A stretch of DNA of 64,000 nt from Parietaria judaica (lineage: Eukaryota > Streptophyta > Magnoliopsida > Rosales > Urticaceae), in assembly GCA_954871525.1 (NCBI GenBank), contig OX940860.1, forward strand, positions 25,762,001-25,826,000. The letters are read 5' to 3'. This document shows, one piece after another, positions 42,351 through 54,300 of this stretch. Position 1 is the first letter of the stretch, and each line of letters opens with the position of its first letter. The translations under genes were made by a program, and so were the position numbers. The notes below the pieces were generated by a model that saw only the letters and a program-made list of their open reading frames with translations, did no database searches and had not been told where the DNA came from.

Positions 42351-43719
42351 TAAATTTCCGCTTATTATCAATGTGTTTAGCCTTCATTAAGTAATTTAAT
42401 TTCATCTGTAGTCAAAGTTTCGGGATTTTCAGCCATAAAAGAACTCTGCTCAAGGCTGCGTGACTGCAAAGAAACCCCGCTGAACCCTAAGGCAGTTTCA
42501 TTGGTTCATAAGGTAGAGGCAAAAACATACCCTTATTCATTCACTGGTATTACCAAGTCCTATGAATTGGAAACTCTGATATATTTCTTTTCCTTCTTCA
42601 GATGTGTGAATCGGTGACACCTCAGGTGATTGAATGCCTAAAGACGGTAAAGATCGCTCAGGTACCTCGCTCCGTCATTGAGTGCAATTTCAGAAATTTA
42701 GGCATCTAGCTTTATTACGTTCACGTATAATACTATATATTTAATTTGAGAAGATGTGATAATAATTCTCATGATACTGCAACAATTGAAGTACAAACTT
42801 AAATAGTCTTCGGAAATAAAATAAAATGAAATAAAATAAAAATAGATAATCTGAGAAATACAAATATTCCCTATGAATAAGGTATCTCATCATTAACTGA
42901 AGAAATGAAATTCTTAGTGTTTGATTCACCTGATGTTTTGCTGAAGTGAGATCGTCATTTATGTGTTTCCTATAATTTTTTATAGGGAACTTTGTTTTTG
43001 TTTTTTTTTTGCTTTTTTTTTTTTATACCCACGAATTTTCACTTTTAGCAAACTATACCCCAAGTTTCAAAAACAACTAAAGTATACCCTTAATGTATAA
43101 TTTGACAATTTTACCCTTATTTCCTTTTTTAATTAAATAAATAAAAGAAATTTAAAATATGCTCCCGATTGTGTTTTTTATACATTCCCTCCTCTCTTCA
43201 TATCTCCGTCTCTTGTTCCCTCTTTCTTACTAGTTACTATAGATGTATATGGTAAGAAATTCTGAAAATTGTTAGTATGGAGTAGTTTTTGGTATTTTAA
43301 AATTAAATTCATTAGAGGGTATATAAATTATAAAAAGAAAACTATAGGTATACTTTTGCTGTTCTTGAAACTTGAGGGTATATTTTTTGCTAAATTTAAA
43401 AGTTGAGGGTATAAAAAAGCTAATTTCTCATACATAATTTTGTGAATAATATAGTGTCCATAAATTATCAAAACTTTCATTTTTTCCAATATATATCTTA
43501 TATATTTGTTCGAAATTGTAGGTTCACATTAGTGCTTCGGAATGCCTTCTGGAAATCTTCAAGCTATGCAGAGAACTCGCGTTGACTTTATCGTTGAACT
43601 CAGAGGTCGTGAGCGATCTGGTTGGAGTGCATGAATTAGAGAGAAACGGGGAAGCGAAGTCTGCGTTGCAGAGCTGTATCGACATCTTCCAACACTTGAC
43701 CGACGCTTTCACGCCGTGA
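27716..43719 (+). CDS. ECM29: ECM29-like proteasome adaptor, 35 exons
   Basis: A very long HEAT/ARM-repeat protein. In yeast and animals ECM29 binds the 26S proteasome, bridges core and regulatory particle, and acts in quality control and stress. The plant homologue is an ARM-repeat protein of about 1800 aa. Start [20 protein letters not shown], then [20 protein letters not shown] and [19 protein letters not shown], identify the family. Exons: 27716-27889, 28412-28579, 28862-28951, 29637-29773, 29888-29975, 30628-30710, 30803-30909, 31054-31206, 31560-31624, 31711-31798, 31901-31979, 32105-32213, 32848-32907, 33018-33136, 33742-34111, 34756-34940, 35050-35122, 35216-35366, 35444-35613, 35915-36265, 36869-37036, 37144-37437, 38097-38273, 38674-38937, 39520-39618, 39710-39894, 40421-40756, 41122-41275, 41384-41494, 41603-41770, 41875-41998, 42146-42307, 42412-42512, 42602-42661, 43522-43719. 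All phases agree: 1806 residues, no internal stop. Intron 21 has a GC donor. The gene looks functional. Confidence 0.93.
27890..28411. repeat. Tandem repeats in ECM29 intron 1
   Basis: Five to six copies of a roughly 41-bp unit (CAAATTGTGTTTCTAGGGAT then TTTCAAGCTCTTTTCGGTGTT) lie between about 27952 and 28150. A larger duplication repeats the intron start: GTTTTTCCATCCTC near 27890 recurs as GTTTTCCATCCTC near 28209. TGCTC(A/G)TGTATTTCTGTTGG also occurs twice. Confidence 0.8.
29881..29888 (+). promoter_or_regulatory. NAGNAG tandem acceptor of ECM29 exon 5
   Basis: GCAGCAG gives two acceptors three bases apart. Both keep the frame: the first adds one residue (Ser-Arg instead of Arg). I used the second. 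Confidence 0.6.
34112..34755 (+). repeat. Tandem array of decayed 3' splice sites in ECM29 intron 15
   Basis: The intron before exon 16 consists of about six diverged units of 90-98 bp, each resembling the intron 3' end plus the start of exon 16 (TTTCACTTCCAG then ATGATAGCATCTCATTATGC). Unit junctions fall near 34193, 34285, 34375, 34473, 34565 and 34660; the true junction is at 34755/34756. Several copies keep a usable AG (34285, 34375, 34473, 34565); others have lost it. Confidence 0.8.
37037..37143 (+). promoter_or_regulatory. GC-AG intron in ECM29 (intron 21)
   Basis: Exon 21 ends AAG followed by GCAAGT; otherwise the donor is a perfect consensus match. The acceptor is TGTGTGCAG. The next GT would not preserve the frame with exon 22, so this is a real minor-class (GC-AG, U2-type) donor or a base change. 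Confidence 0.75.
38987..39476. mobile_element. hAT-like element in ECM29 intron 24
   Basis: It starts TAGGGGTGAAATCGGTAACTGG and ends TTTTCACCTA. Near-identical octamers GGAAAATT (38979-38986) and GGGAAATT (39477-39484) flank it. AACTGG, GGTTACCTGG and AACCGG motifs concentrate at both ends. There is no coding capacity. It lies wholly within the intron and just avoids the acceptor of exon 25. Confidence 0.7.
40763..40810 (+). repeat. (CTTT)n microsatellite near the donor of ECM29 intron 27
   Basis: About twelve TTTC units begin six bases after the exon 27 donor (AAG|GTCCGA). Confidence 0.9.
42312..42347 (+). repeat. (CT)n microsatellite near the donor of ECM29 intron 32
   Basis: About 17 CT units begin four bases after the exon 32 donor (ACTG|GTACC). 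Confidence 0.9.
43011..43420. mobile_element. MITE in ECM29 intron 34
   Basis: The left end GCTTTTTTTTTTTATACCCAC and the right end GAGGGTATAAAAAAGC are inverted. Further inside, AAACTATACCCCAAGTTTC faces GAAACTTGAGGGTATATTTT, giving roughly 70-base imperfect arms. There is no coding capacity. Confidence 0.7.
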
Positions 43720-44922
43720 TTTTCGTTGAATTGTGTAATTGAGGAATGTAAAAAATGATTAGAATCAAGAGAGCTGCATAAATTAATTCAGTTTAGAAGA
43801 GGTGCCAAATTTATTTTTCTTTTCCATGTTTAATCACTTTAAATTACTTTTGAAATGACTTTGAAAAAGACTAATTTGACTTTATACTATTGGTTTAATA
43901 TTATGATTGTTGGATGTTTAAGAGATCTATCGAAATGACCCGTTTGCCGGATAAATAGCGGTGATGGTCATTTAGTTATTATACATTAATCGGTGCGGAA
44001 TGACCCTTTCATTAGAGAAATAGCTCAAATCCATCGAAATGATGTTAAACGGAATGACTCGTTTGTTGGAGAAATAGCGGTGATCTTCATTTGGTTGTTA
44101 TATATTCATTGCAGAAATGAGATTATACCACAAAAATCACCAAACTTCCCATAAAAATAAATAAATAAATAAATATTTTTTTTATTTGTTTTATTTTAAA
44201 GCATGAACCACGATACATCATGAGTAATGATACATCTAAAAATGATTCTTTAGAAATCCATGCAAAATGACAACTATTTCATTAGAGGAATCTCAATGTA
44301 GCGATCACGTATATTCAGCTTTCATTTGCAGCGGCTAAAGAAGTCCAAGTTGTACATGTTTGTGTTTTCCGTCTCTATTTTATGCTTATAAACTTCGTGA
44401 ATGAAGTCTATTCTATCAATTTAACGCGATCATATTGCAACAATGACATGACCATATACTTCTAGTTAACTGACATGAGCTACAAAAAAATATAGACTAG
44501 GTCTACCGATTTAACAAAAAATGTGAATTTGGACACTATTGTCACATTTTTTTCAGTTACCTTTATGCCGTCTTATTTTTGAACAATTTAGATATTTTTG
44601 CCTGTAATAACCCATACCTGAATATTTAGTTTTTAAGAGTAAATAAGAATGAAAAATGATAAAACTCTCACTACAATTCTAATAGATTATAAGTTTGTTT
44701 AGTCTATTAGTACCTTTATGATTTGAGTTCAATCTTATCGAGATTTAAATAATATGTGTAGATATATAGTCTGAGTCAATAATATTAACTGTACTTACAC
44801 TGTGAATATATATTAATAGGAGTGTATTTTTTAATGTATTAGTGTCATCTTTATCTTTATCTTTAGTAAAAAGAAAAAGAAAATAAAGTCCTAAAAATAA
44901 TTATGCTGTACATAATATATTA
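43720..44922. other. ECM29 3' flank and intergenic DNA
   Basis: After the stop comes 3' UTR-like sequence. Between 43934 and about 44110 a short diverged tandem unit (GAAATGACCCGTTTGCCGGA against GGAATGACTCGTTTGTTGGA, both followed by ATAGCGGTGAT) occurs twice. The rest is AT-rich with no gene. Confidence 0.5.
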
Positions 44923-46341
44923 GGGTTAATGACGGCGAAAATACCCAAACTTTGGTCAAAGAACCCATCGTGTACCCAAAGTTAAAAAGTGGTGGCAAAA
45001 GTACCCAAAGTATGTTTTGGGGCGTTGACCAGTTTTTTCCGTCCATCCACTAACGGTGCCGTCCACGTGGCCGTTATAAACCAAAGTTTGGGTATTTATG
45101 CCGGGATAAACCATTTTTTTTATATTTTTTTTCGGTTGCTCATCTAAATAAAGGTTAAAATATTATAGCTTTGGTAGACTTGAACCCATCACCTTCCCCC
45201 TCATAAAAGGACAACATAACCACTAAACCACATTCACTTCACGTTATATCTTGACAAAAATAAGAATAGAAATAGAAATTTATTGATAAGTGACATTTGT
45301 AATAGAAACATATGTATTTTTCGCACCGGGTTCGGGTTGACTTATTTAGAACGGGGTGAGTTGACTTTTTTGAACCAGGGTCGAGTTGACTTTTTTGAAC
45401 CGGGGTCGAGTTGACTTTTTTTAGAACGGGGTTGGGTTGAATTTTTTTGGGCAGTGGTCAAGTTGAATTTTTCGTACCGGATTCATGTTGACTTTGTCGG
45501 TACGGTTCGGGTTGACTTTTTCAGAACTGGGTCGAGTTAACTTTTTAAAACAGGGTCGAGTTGACTTTTTTTTGGAACGGAGCTAGTTGAACTTTTTATT
45601 ATTATTTGACATAGTAATAGAAACCCGATCTAAAAAATTCAACTCGATCTTGATAAAAAAAATTCGACTCGACCCCATATCAATAAAGTCTACTTGACCT
45701 GGTTCCTAAAAGTCAACCCGAACCTGTACCAAAAAATTCAACCTGAATCCGGTACAAAAAAAATTCAACCCGACCAAAGTCTGAAAAAGTCAACCCCACC
45801 CCGTTCCAAAAAAACTCAACTCGATCCTAGTCCGAAAAGGTAAACCCAACCCGTTCCTAATAAGTCAAACCGAACCTGGTGCGAAAAAATATATGTTTCT
45901 ATTACTATGTCACTTATTAATAAGTTTCTATTTATATTCTTATTTTTGTCAAGATATAACATGAGGTGAATGTGTTTTAGTGGTTATGTTGCTCTTATAT
46001 GTGGGGGGAGGTGATGGGTTCGAGTCCTACAAAGCAATAATGTTTTAACCTTTATTTAGATGATGTCAGCAACCAATTTTTTTTTTAAATAGTTTATCGC
46101 GGCATAAATACCCAAACTTTGGTTTACCACGGCATAAATACCCAAAGTTTGGATGACGTGGCGGTCAACGACCACATGGAAAGAGGCTAACGGCCACGTG
46201 GACGGCACTGTTAGTGGATGGACGGAAAAAACTAGTCAACGCCTCAAAACGTACTTTGGGTACTTTTGCCACCATTTTTCGGCTTTGGGTACACAAGGGG
46301 TTCTTTGACCAAAGTTTGGATATTTTCGCCGTCATTAACCC
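44923..46341. mobile_element. 1.4-kb foldback element with pol III-like boxes
   Basis: Nearly the whole element is an inverted repeat. The left end GGGTTAATGACGGCGAAAAT matches the inverted right end ATTTTCGCCGTCATTAACCC. TAATATATTA lies on both sides (44913-44922 and 46342-46351); because this is partly palindromic, the true duplication could be 8-10 bp. The arms (about 44923-45350 and 45870-46341) pair well. The middle is built of roughly 28-base tandem units (GTCGAGTTGACTTTTTTGAA) on one side and their inverse on the other. The right arm contains TAGTGGTTATG (45979-45989) and GGTTCGAGTCC (46018-46028), matching tRNA A and B boxes; the left arm contains the inverted copies. There is no protein coding. 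Confidence 0.8.
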
Positions 46342-47099
46342 TAATATATTAAGGACACGTCAATTATGTCTTGGTATGGTAAAGGTATAGCCATAAAGGC
46401 CCATCTTTGTAGCTGGCAAGCACTTGCTTTTTGATAATATCCACACAATAATTTACTTTTCGCTTGAGATTCTATTTTGATTTCCTTCTAAAAACATACA
46501 CTTCCATCAAAATCGTATAAATCTTATGCTTATTTCAAGACGACTGGACATCAAATACCAATCTAAAAAAATTGCATCAAAGCGGATAATAAAAATAAAA
46601 ATAAAGACATACGTGATTATGATATTTTCTTGTAAACAAAGATCAACACACACACTTAAGCTCTCTTGCTGCACAATGACTCAAGTTCGAGTCAAGCAAA
46701 TACTGTTTTGCTGTATTTTTCACTTTTTTTTTTCATAATTTAATTTGATTTTATTTAATTTAGACTTAATAACAGTATAAGTACCTGATGTTTAGTCATT
46801 ATTCTTTTTCATATTGTGGTTCACTTGACCGTATTTTTTCACTCTTTTTATGTATATGATGCTTGCTTGACCATTATTGTTTTTCCTCATGCATGTTGTG
46901 CTTCACTTGACTTATGAGTCTGCTTATGATGCCATGGCATATATATATATATATATTTATATATAAGATAAAAATGTAAAAGAATAATTCTTAATGATTA
47001 AAGCAGCGCAAGCATTATTGGTTTTGGTGGGGCAATAATATTCCTTTCCAATAATAAACTTCAACTTATCTTTTCTAAGAGTATTGCTCTCCATTGCTT
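46342..47099. other. Intergenic, no gene seen
   Basis: AT-rich, with an (AT)n run near 46939-46958. No reading frame or repeat boundary of note. Confidence 0.4.
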
Positions 47100-48337
47100 T
47101 ATTTTGCACTTTCTTGGAGTTGTTTTCTCTCACCAGTTTAGTTTCTCTGCACCAATTCATTGCTTTGTGCTCTCATGATCAGTTTCTCTGGTCCTCATTG
47201 CTCGGCTTAATCCTCTCATATCGTCTTCTCCCGTCGCCGCTGTGACTGTTTCGCACTTGTAATAAGAGTTAGTTTCTCTGCATTTTTATTGCCTTGTTGC
47301 ATCCACTCCTTTCTTCTCTTGGCAATATGGTTTGTCGATTTCAATCATTATTAAAACTCTTTGTTTCTCTGCTTTCTTTAACATCGTTCAGTGGTAAAAC
47401 TTGGTTTATCTGGACTTTGTTTCTCGGCTTGTAGATTTCTCTCGTATTATCTTGTGCTGACTTAGTTTCACTACCTTGTTTCATCCAGTTGTTCTCTTCG
47501 CAATTGCCTCGTCCATTTCAATTATTCAAAAAAGATCGGATCTGAAGGAAGAAAATAAAAACTGTTTCGTTTCCTGTTTTGGTTTTGCTATCTGTCTTTG
47601 TTAACATCATTCACAGAAGGAAAGTGAATAACAAAACGAAGGGAACGACAGAGATCAAGGTATTTTGCTCTCTTCCTTGCTTCATAATCTATCTTTTTTT
47701 TTTCTTTTTTTTTTTACTCCTTTATATTCTTTTCATATCAATTCCAACTTACTTTATCCTTTCTAAAACTATCTTGCTTTTCAGTTTATTTGAGTCGGTT
47801 CTTGAATTCGTCGATATTTGCTCTGCTTTGGGCTCGCATTATTAGTTTCTCTGGACTTCATTGCTCGGCTTAATCCTCTCGTATCGTCTTCTCCAGTTGC
47901 TGCTTTGCTTGTTAATTTCACGCTCTGAAAAGTTAGTTTCTCGTATCGTCATCATTTTTATTGTCTTGTTTCATCCACTTTTGTTCTCTGCACAATTTGG
48001 TTTGCTAATTTCAAACTGTTTTGTTTTCCTATTTGCGTTTAGTCATCTCTCATCTTAACATCATTTGGGGAAGGAAATAGAACAGCAAAACAAAACGAAC
48101 GGAACGACAACGATCTCTTTGGTATGCGGAATATATAAATCACCAGGTTCTCTTTTCCTTGCTTCGTAATCTATTCTGTTTGATCATGTTTCTTTTCGTT
48201 TTCTTTTCTAATCCCTTTATATTTTTCTACTCTAACACTGTTTCTTATTTATATAGGATTTTTCAAGGGATTTATTGAGGGTATCATCATTATTATACTA
48301 GCGCTAGAGGGACACCGTTGATCGAGAAGTAGATCTA
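47100..48337 (+). promoter_or_regulatory. Repeated leader region of the CNL resistance gene
   Basis: This CT-rich region upstream of the ATG contains two to three diverged copies of the same segment. AGTTTCTCTGG..TCATTGCTCGGCTTAATCCTCTC occurs near 47180 and again near 47848. TTGTTTCATCCA.TT occurs near 47475 and 47966 (TTGTTGCATCCACT near 47293). CAAAACGAA.GGAACGACA occurs near 47632 and 48090. A likely 5'-UTR intron runs from the donor at 48122 (TTTG|GTATGC) to the acceptor at 48256 (ATATAG). The copies suggest duplicated promoter and first-exon sequence, and so possible alternative transcription starts. Exact transcript ends cannot be read from DNA. Confidence 0.55.
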
Positions 48338-51300
48338 ATGGAGTTTCTTATTGCCGTTGGTTCTGCGCTGATCGGCAAGGTCGCCGAGTACACATGTAAT
48401 GTGGCTGATCGCCGTTTGGATGACTACACTAATAACCTGGAGAACGTCCGAGAAAAATTGAGAGAGTTGGGGAAAGTGAAAGGAGAATTGGAGGCTCGAG
48501 TTGCGCAGGCAACACTCGATGGCCACGTAATCAGCGAAGAAGTTCTGAAATGGACTAGTGAAGCAGCTCGTATGATTCAAGAGGCTTCGACTTTTCTGGA
48601 GACTGACTGCATGGTGGCCAATATCAAGTGTTTCGGTAAGTCCCTTCCGAATATGATGTCAAGGAGACGACTGATCCAGAGAGCCAACGAGATGGCAGAT
48701 GTGCTCGCACTCGCACTCGCAGCCAGCGTTCAATTTTCTACGATCACTACCCGCTCTCCTTTGCAGAGTTATCTTGCTGATAGGGGTGGTTATGAGGATT
48801 TTGAAACAAGAGAGCTTATTTTGAAGGATGTTATGGTTTATCTGAGCTCTGATGAGGTCACAAAGGTCGGACTTTACGGCATGGGCGGCGTCGGCAAAAC
48901 CATGCTTGCTCAGGAAGTTGCTCGGCGAGCCACAGAGGAGAAGCTGTTTAGCGAGGTGGCTTTCACTACTGTATCTCAAGTTCAGGATCTTAAAGCAATT
49001 CAACAAAGTGTTGCTGATAAGATTCGTCTAGATTTCGGTCAGGTCCAATCTGTGGTGGAACGAGCCGATCGACTCAAACGCCGATTAAAGGAAGAAAAGA
49101 AGATCCTCATCATTTTAGATGACATATGGGACGCGCTTGATCTGGGAATGTTGGGATTGAATTTTGATCGTGATCAACCGGGGTGTAAGATATTGATGAC
49201 GTCGAGATCTCGCTATGTTACTGATAACTCTATGGGTTCCGAGAAGAATATATCAGTAGAATCTTTGGACTCTACTGAAGCAAGAAAATTGTTCACAACA
49301 ATTGTGGGCAATATTGTATTTGAACAACGTGAGACTGCAACAACGGCAAAAGATGTGGTCGATGAATGCAAAGGCTTGCCACTCGCCATTAAAACGGTGG
49401 GAAATGCACTAAAAGATAAAGAGCTACCTGATTGGGAGGATGCTCTGCTCCAACTACGAAACTCTGCCCCGAAAAACATAGAAGGAATGCTAACGCGTGT
49501 CTTCCCGAGTATAAGGTTGAGCTACGATTATTTGGAAAGTAAGGAAGCTAAGAGGTTGTTGTTGCTGTGCTGTCTATTTGCAGAAGATAGAGATATTGAA
49601 ATAGAGGAGCTAACGGCGATATGCGTGGGTTTGGGATTGTTTTCCGACATTTATAGTGTGGCAGCTGCAAGGAGGAGGGTTCAGTCATTAGTTGGTAAAC
49701 TTAAAGATCGTTGCTTGTTGTTAGATGGTCGGAATGATGAACATGTCAAAATGCATGATGTTATACGCGACGTCGCGATATACATTGCATCCGGAGATGA
49801 GTTGGATATGCATAGCTTCGTCATAGATGATAGGCTGGAAGATCGCTTGAGCAAGACGAAGAGTATCAAAGATGCAAAAGCAATCTCACTACACGGGCTT
49901 CTTAATAATTTTGACAAACTTCCTGAAACAAGCTTAAATTGTCCCCACTTGGAGTTATTTCTTATAAGTTCTTACGGTCCACGTATCCAAATCAAGGATT
50001 TTTTGCAGGAATGTAGAAATCTCAGAGCTCTATTTCTGGTCGGGGCGGATCTTGTGTCGGTCCCTTCACCGATCCACTCTCTTCAAAATCTCGTTACTCT
50101 ACGCCTGCAAGCTTGTGAGCTCGATGACATTGATTTTATTGGGGACCTCAAGAGTTTGATTGTTCTCGATCTTTCTGGTTCTACTATTCGGTTGTTGCCC
50201 TCAAGAATTGGGCAGCTAAATCGTTTAAAAGTATTAAAACTAGAAGGTTGTTTAAGTCTTAAAGTGATCAAAGAGAATGTCATTTCGAGATTAACGGAGC
50301 TAGAAGAGTTGCATATCCCAGACACTTACGAGAATTGGGGGGTTGGAGAAGTTGGCAGCGAAGGAAGAAATGTAAATTTGGGTGAATTGATGAACTTGCA
50401 GAAACTCACAAGTTTATACTTGAGAATACCAGAGGCTGAAACTCTACCAAAAGAACTCGTATTCAATCAACAATTGGAGAGACATCATCTAAATATTGGC
50501 GGTGGTGAGCATTGGAATCGGTTATTGAAAGGAGAATATTCGAGGGACTTGGTGGCAAAAGGTTGTGAATTAAGAGTTTTTGGAAGTTTGTTTAAACGTT
50601 CTGAGTGCTTAATCTTAAAAGGGTCGATAAGTGGCCTGAAGAACAATGTCGTTTATGATACGGAGGGCCAAGATTTTCCTGACTTGAAGTATCTCCGCCT
50701 AGATGGCTTTCATGACATAAAGTACATCGTCAATGTTACGGATAATCCTGTCGCTGTAAGGTTGGAGAAGCTATACCTTTGCCATCTTGATAATCTGGAA
50801 GCGATATGGCGTGGTAATCCCACAAGTGGTTCGTTCAAACAATTGAGACATGTCGATGTGAAGGATTGTCGGAGATTGAAGGACTGTGAGGAAATGGAAG
50901 AGATTGTGAGTGTGGATGATGATGATGATGCATCACAACTTCCTATTCAATTTCAACTCCAGGTGTTGCATCTTCAGAATCTGCCAAAGTTTGTTGGATT
51001 ATTTGGTGGGCCTCTCTCCACCGAAGAAGCTTTATTCACCAAAAGAGTAATATTTACTATCTTAAATACTGTTTATGCAACTCTTTATTTTTATTTACGT
51101 ATTTTTGTTACTACTAATTCGTTCAATTTTCCGCAAGTAATCTTTACGCATAATATTTCGAATAGGTTCTGTTATTCAATTAAATAATTTAATGTATTTA
51201 GTTTTTCTTTTAATTATGTTATTTAATTCTATTTAAATTGGTTAATTATGTTGTAGAGGATTATTTTAGTCGGGCACAGTCGGCCCAAAGTTGTAATCTT

Positions 51301-54300
51301 GAATCTATAATTTATGAGAGCTTAAGTAAATGAAAGAGTTAGCCGATAATCGGCCACAAAATTTATTCTCTTTAAGCTAAGAAATTGGACTAAATGATGA
51401 TTAGGCAATGGATCATATCAATGATTTACTTAATTTGTACTGCAAAACAAACTGATTAGTAAGTATATATTCAAATTGACGGACTAATAATAGTACATGA
51501 AATAGTGTTATGGTTCTTGAGCCCTTTTTATTTAGTACCGTATCAGTGAAACTGTTCGCTTTGAATAGCTGGTTTGTGTGCAGGTCGCGCTTCCTAAGCT
51601 GAAAAAATTGAGATTGGATAACATAGGAGTCCAAAAGATATGGACTGAAGAGCTTCTATCCGCTTCCACTAACTGCTTGCAAAACTCTATTTTAGAGTCC
51701 TTGTATGTCAGTGAATGCAACAACTTGAAGTATTTATCGTCAATGATCTCCGACAAGCCCACAACTCTCGAATGGCTATGTGTAGAGAAGTGCAGAAGCT
51801 TGGAGGTGATATTCCAAGTGAATAACTATCAAGGTCGAGATGAAGAAGGAACGCCGCCATCGGAAAAGCTTTTGTTCCCTAACCTTTACTCCCTGGAGCT
51901 TACTGACCTTCCAAACCTCAAGAAGTTTGCCAACCAATTTGGCGAAGAAGAACCTCTCTTCAACAAAATGGTACCCAATATATATAAGTTTTTTTTTTTT
52001 TTTTGACTCATTTATATATAAAAGTTAATAAGGCATACATTTCGTATATTTTTTGTAAAATTTATTACAATTTTTTTCAAAAAAAGTCATATTTAGAATT
52101 TAAAAAACCAGCTAGCATGAAATAAGGTATAAATCATTGGTCTAAAAAATCAATTTTAGAATTTTAAGAAATAAGGTATAAATTTAAAATATCATTTGTC
52201 TAAAGAAATTATTTTTAGAGTTTAAAGATAAAATAAAGTATAAATAAAATGAAATAAAAAAATGAGCTTGCATGCAAGTGAATGTGGGTCTGCAAAATTT
52301 GCAAAATTTATTACCACTACTCTACTTTGTTCTGTTTTTAACTCAAAACCAAATATGGCAAGAATTCTGAGTGTGGATCTCTTAGCTAGGAGCAAGAATG
52401 GTTAACATAGCATTATATGGAAATTTTCATTGACGTTTTTATTATAAATTATGTTAGCTTATATGATCATTTGATGAAGCAATGCAACTTCTCCTCACAA
52501 GTAATAACGCTTCCTATTAACAATTTTGATCATTTTCTTGTGATTCAATAATCATGGTTATTTAGAATTGTATATTATATTATGATGTTTTGGTTTCGTG
52601 ATAAGCATAAGTTTATGTAGTCTCAGGATTCGTCGTCCTATTCGTAATAAGTTAGTTAGAAATGAAATCTATTAATTAAGTTTTTTATTCAAACTAATAG
52701 AGATAATTGTTAGAATATCCTTAATATATATTCCTCTGATTCAATTCTTAGTTAAATGGCTTTTTTTTATCTCTTTAGGAATAGGAAAAGAGTTTACGAC
52801 CACATTCTAATAGTTAATAATGCATATGAGTAGATAGCGTTTCCTAGGTTGGAAAATGCTCATCAAAACTGATGAAAAATCTATCGTTATCTAGAGATTG
52901 ATAAATGTGACAACCTGAATATATTATTATCAGAACTGCAGATGCGGTTTTGGTAGTGAATAACAAACTATAGGAGAATAATTTTTGGCATCTTTTTAAT
53001 TTAGTTGCTTTGTTTGGAGATTTTTCCTCAATTAAGAAATTGGAAAATATCCCGTGATAACTTGCATGCTATTGATGGTTTGTGTGCAGGTCGCGCTTCC
53101 TAAGCTGAAAGATTTGAGATTGGATAACATAGGAGTCCAAAAGATATGGACTGAAGAGCTTCTATCCGCTTCCACTAACTGCTTGCAAAACTCTATTTTA
53201 GAGGACTTGTATGTCAGTGAATGCAACAACTTGAAGTATTTATCGTCAATGATCTCCGACAAGCCCACAACTCTCAAAAGGCTAAAGGTAGAGAAGTGCA
53301 GAAGCTTGGAGGTGATATTCAAAGTGCATAACTATCAAGGAGGAGATGAAGAAGGAACGTCGTCATCAGAACAGCTTTCGTTTCCTAACCTTCACTCCCT
53401 GACGCTTATTGACCTTCCAAACCTCAAGAAGTTTGCCAACCAATTTGGGGAAGAAGAACCTCTCTTCAACAAAATGGTACCCTTCTATAAACAGTTTTCT
53501 TTACTTATCATGACGCCTTTTATCCAATATTTATAAGTTACTAAGGAATGCATTACCTATATATATTTATCTTCGTATAGTACATGTAGCCATTCAGATT
53601 AGGCAAAATTCTTATTTTTCAGAGATTGATTTTGAGTTGTATCGGTGATTTACTTAATTTGTACTGCAAAACAAACTGATTAGTAAGTATATATTTAAAT
53701 TGATCACGGACTTAAATTAGGACATAAAAGTGTTATGGTTCTTGAGCCATTTTCATTTAGTATCATATCAGTGAAATTGTTCGCCTTGTCTCGGTTTTCA
53801 TATTGGGTGCGTTTGGCACAACTTATTTAGTCCTGTTTTTATTTATAAAATAAACTTAACCGCTTTTCAGGTGTTTTTGGCAAAATTGTTTTTCCAAAAA
53901 ACACAAAATCGATTTTGAATTTTTGTACATGAATTGTAAAAGCTAGGATTCGTAGCTTTTGGTTTTTTCTAAAAACAAAAATACGGTTTTAGTCTATTTT
54001 AGTCTTTTTAGCCTAAATAATTTTTTTTACCAAACGCTAAATCAGTTTTTGTTACCAGCAACAACTGTTTTATAAACAATTTACCAAACACATGCCGGTT
54101 TTTTTCAAAAACAGCTTATTTTTTAAACTAAAACTAAAAACAATTTTTGTAAAAATTAAGCTGTGCCAAACGGGCCCATTATCCTGCTGATTTGTTGCTT
54201 AAATAAAAGTCAATTCAAAACTATGTTAAATGTAATCTCTTTTCAGTTTTTAGCAATGACTACTTTTTTCTGTTTTTAAACTTATTCTCTCTCAATACCA

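Noticed and set aside
45979..46028. Functional tRNA gene
   Set aside because: A and B boxes are present, but no full cloverleaf (acceptor stem, anticodon arm) could be drawn. Kept only as a tRNA-like segment.
51047..51187. Extension of CNL exon 1 to the stop at 51187
   Set aside because: The extra residues look like translated intron. A donor at 51047 gives perfect phase with the LRR exons.
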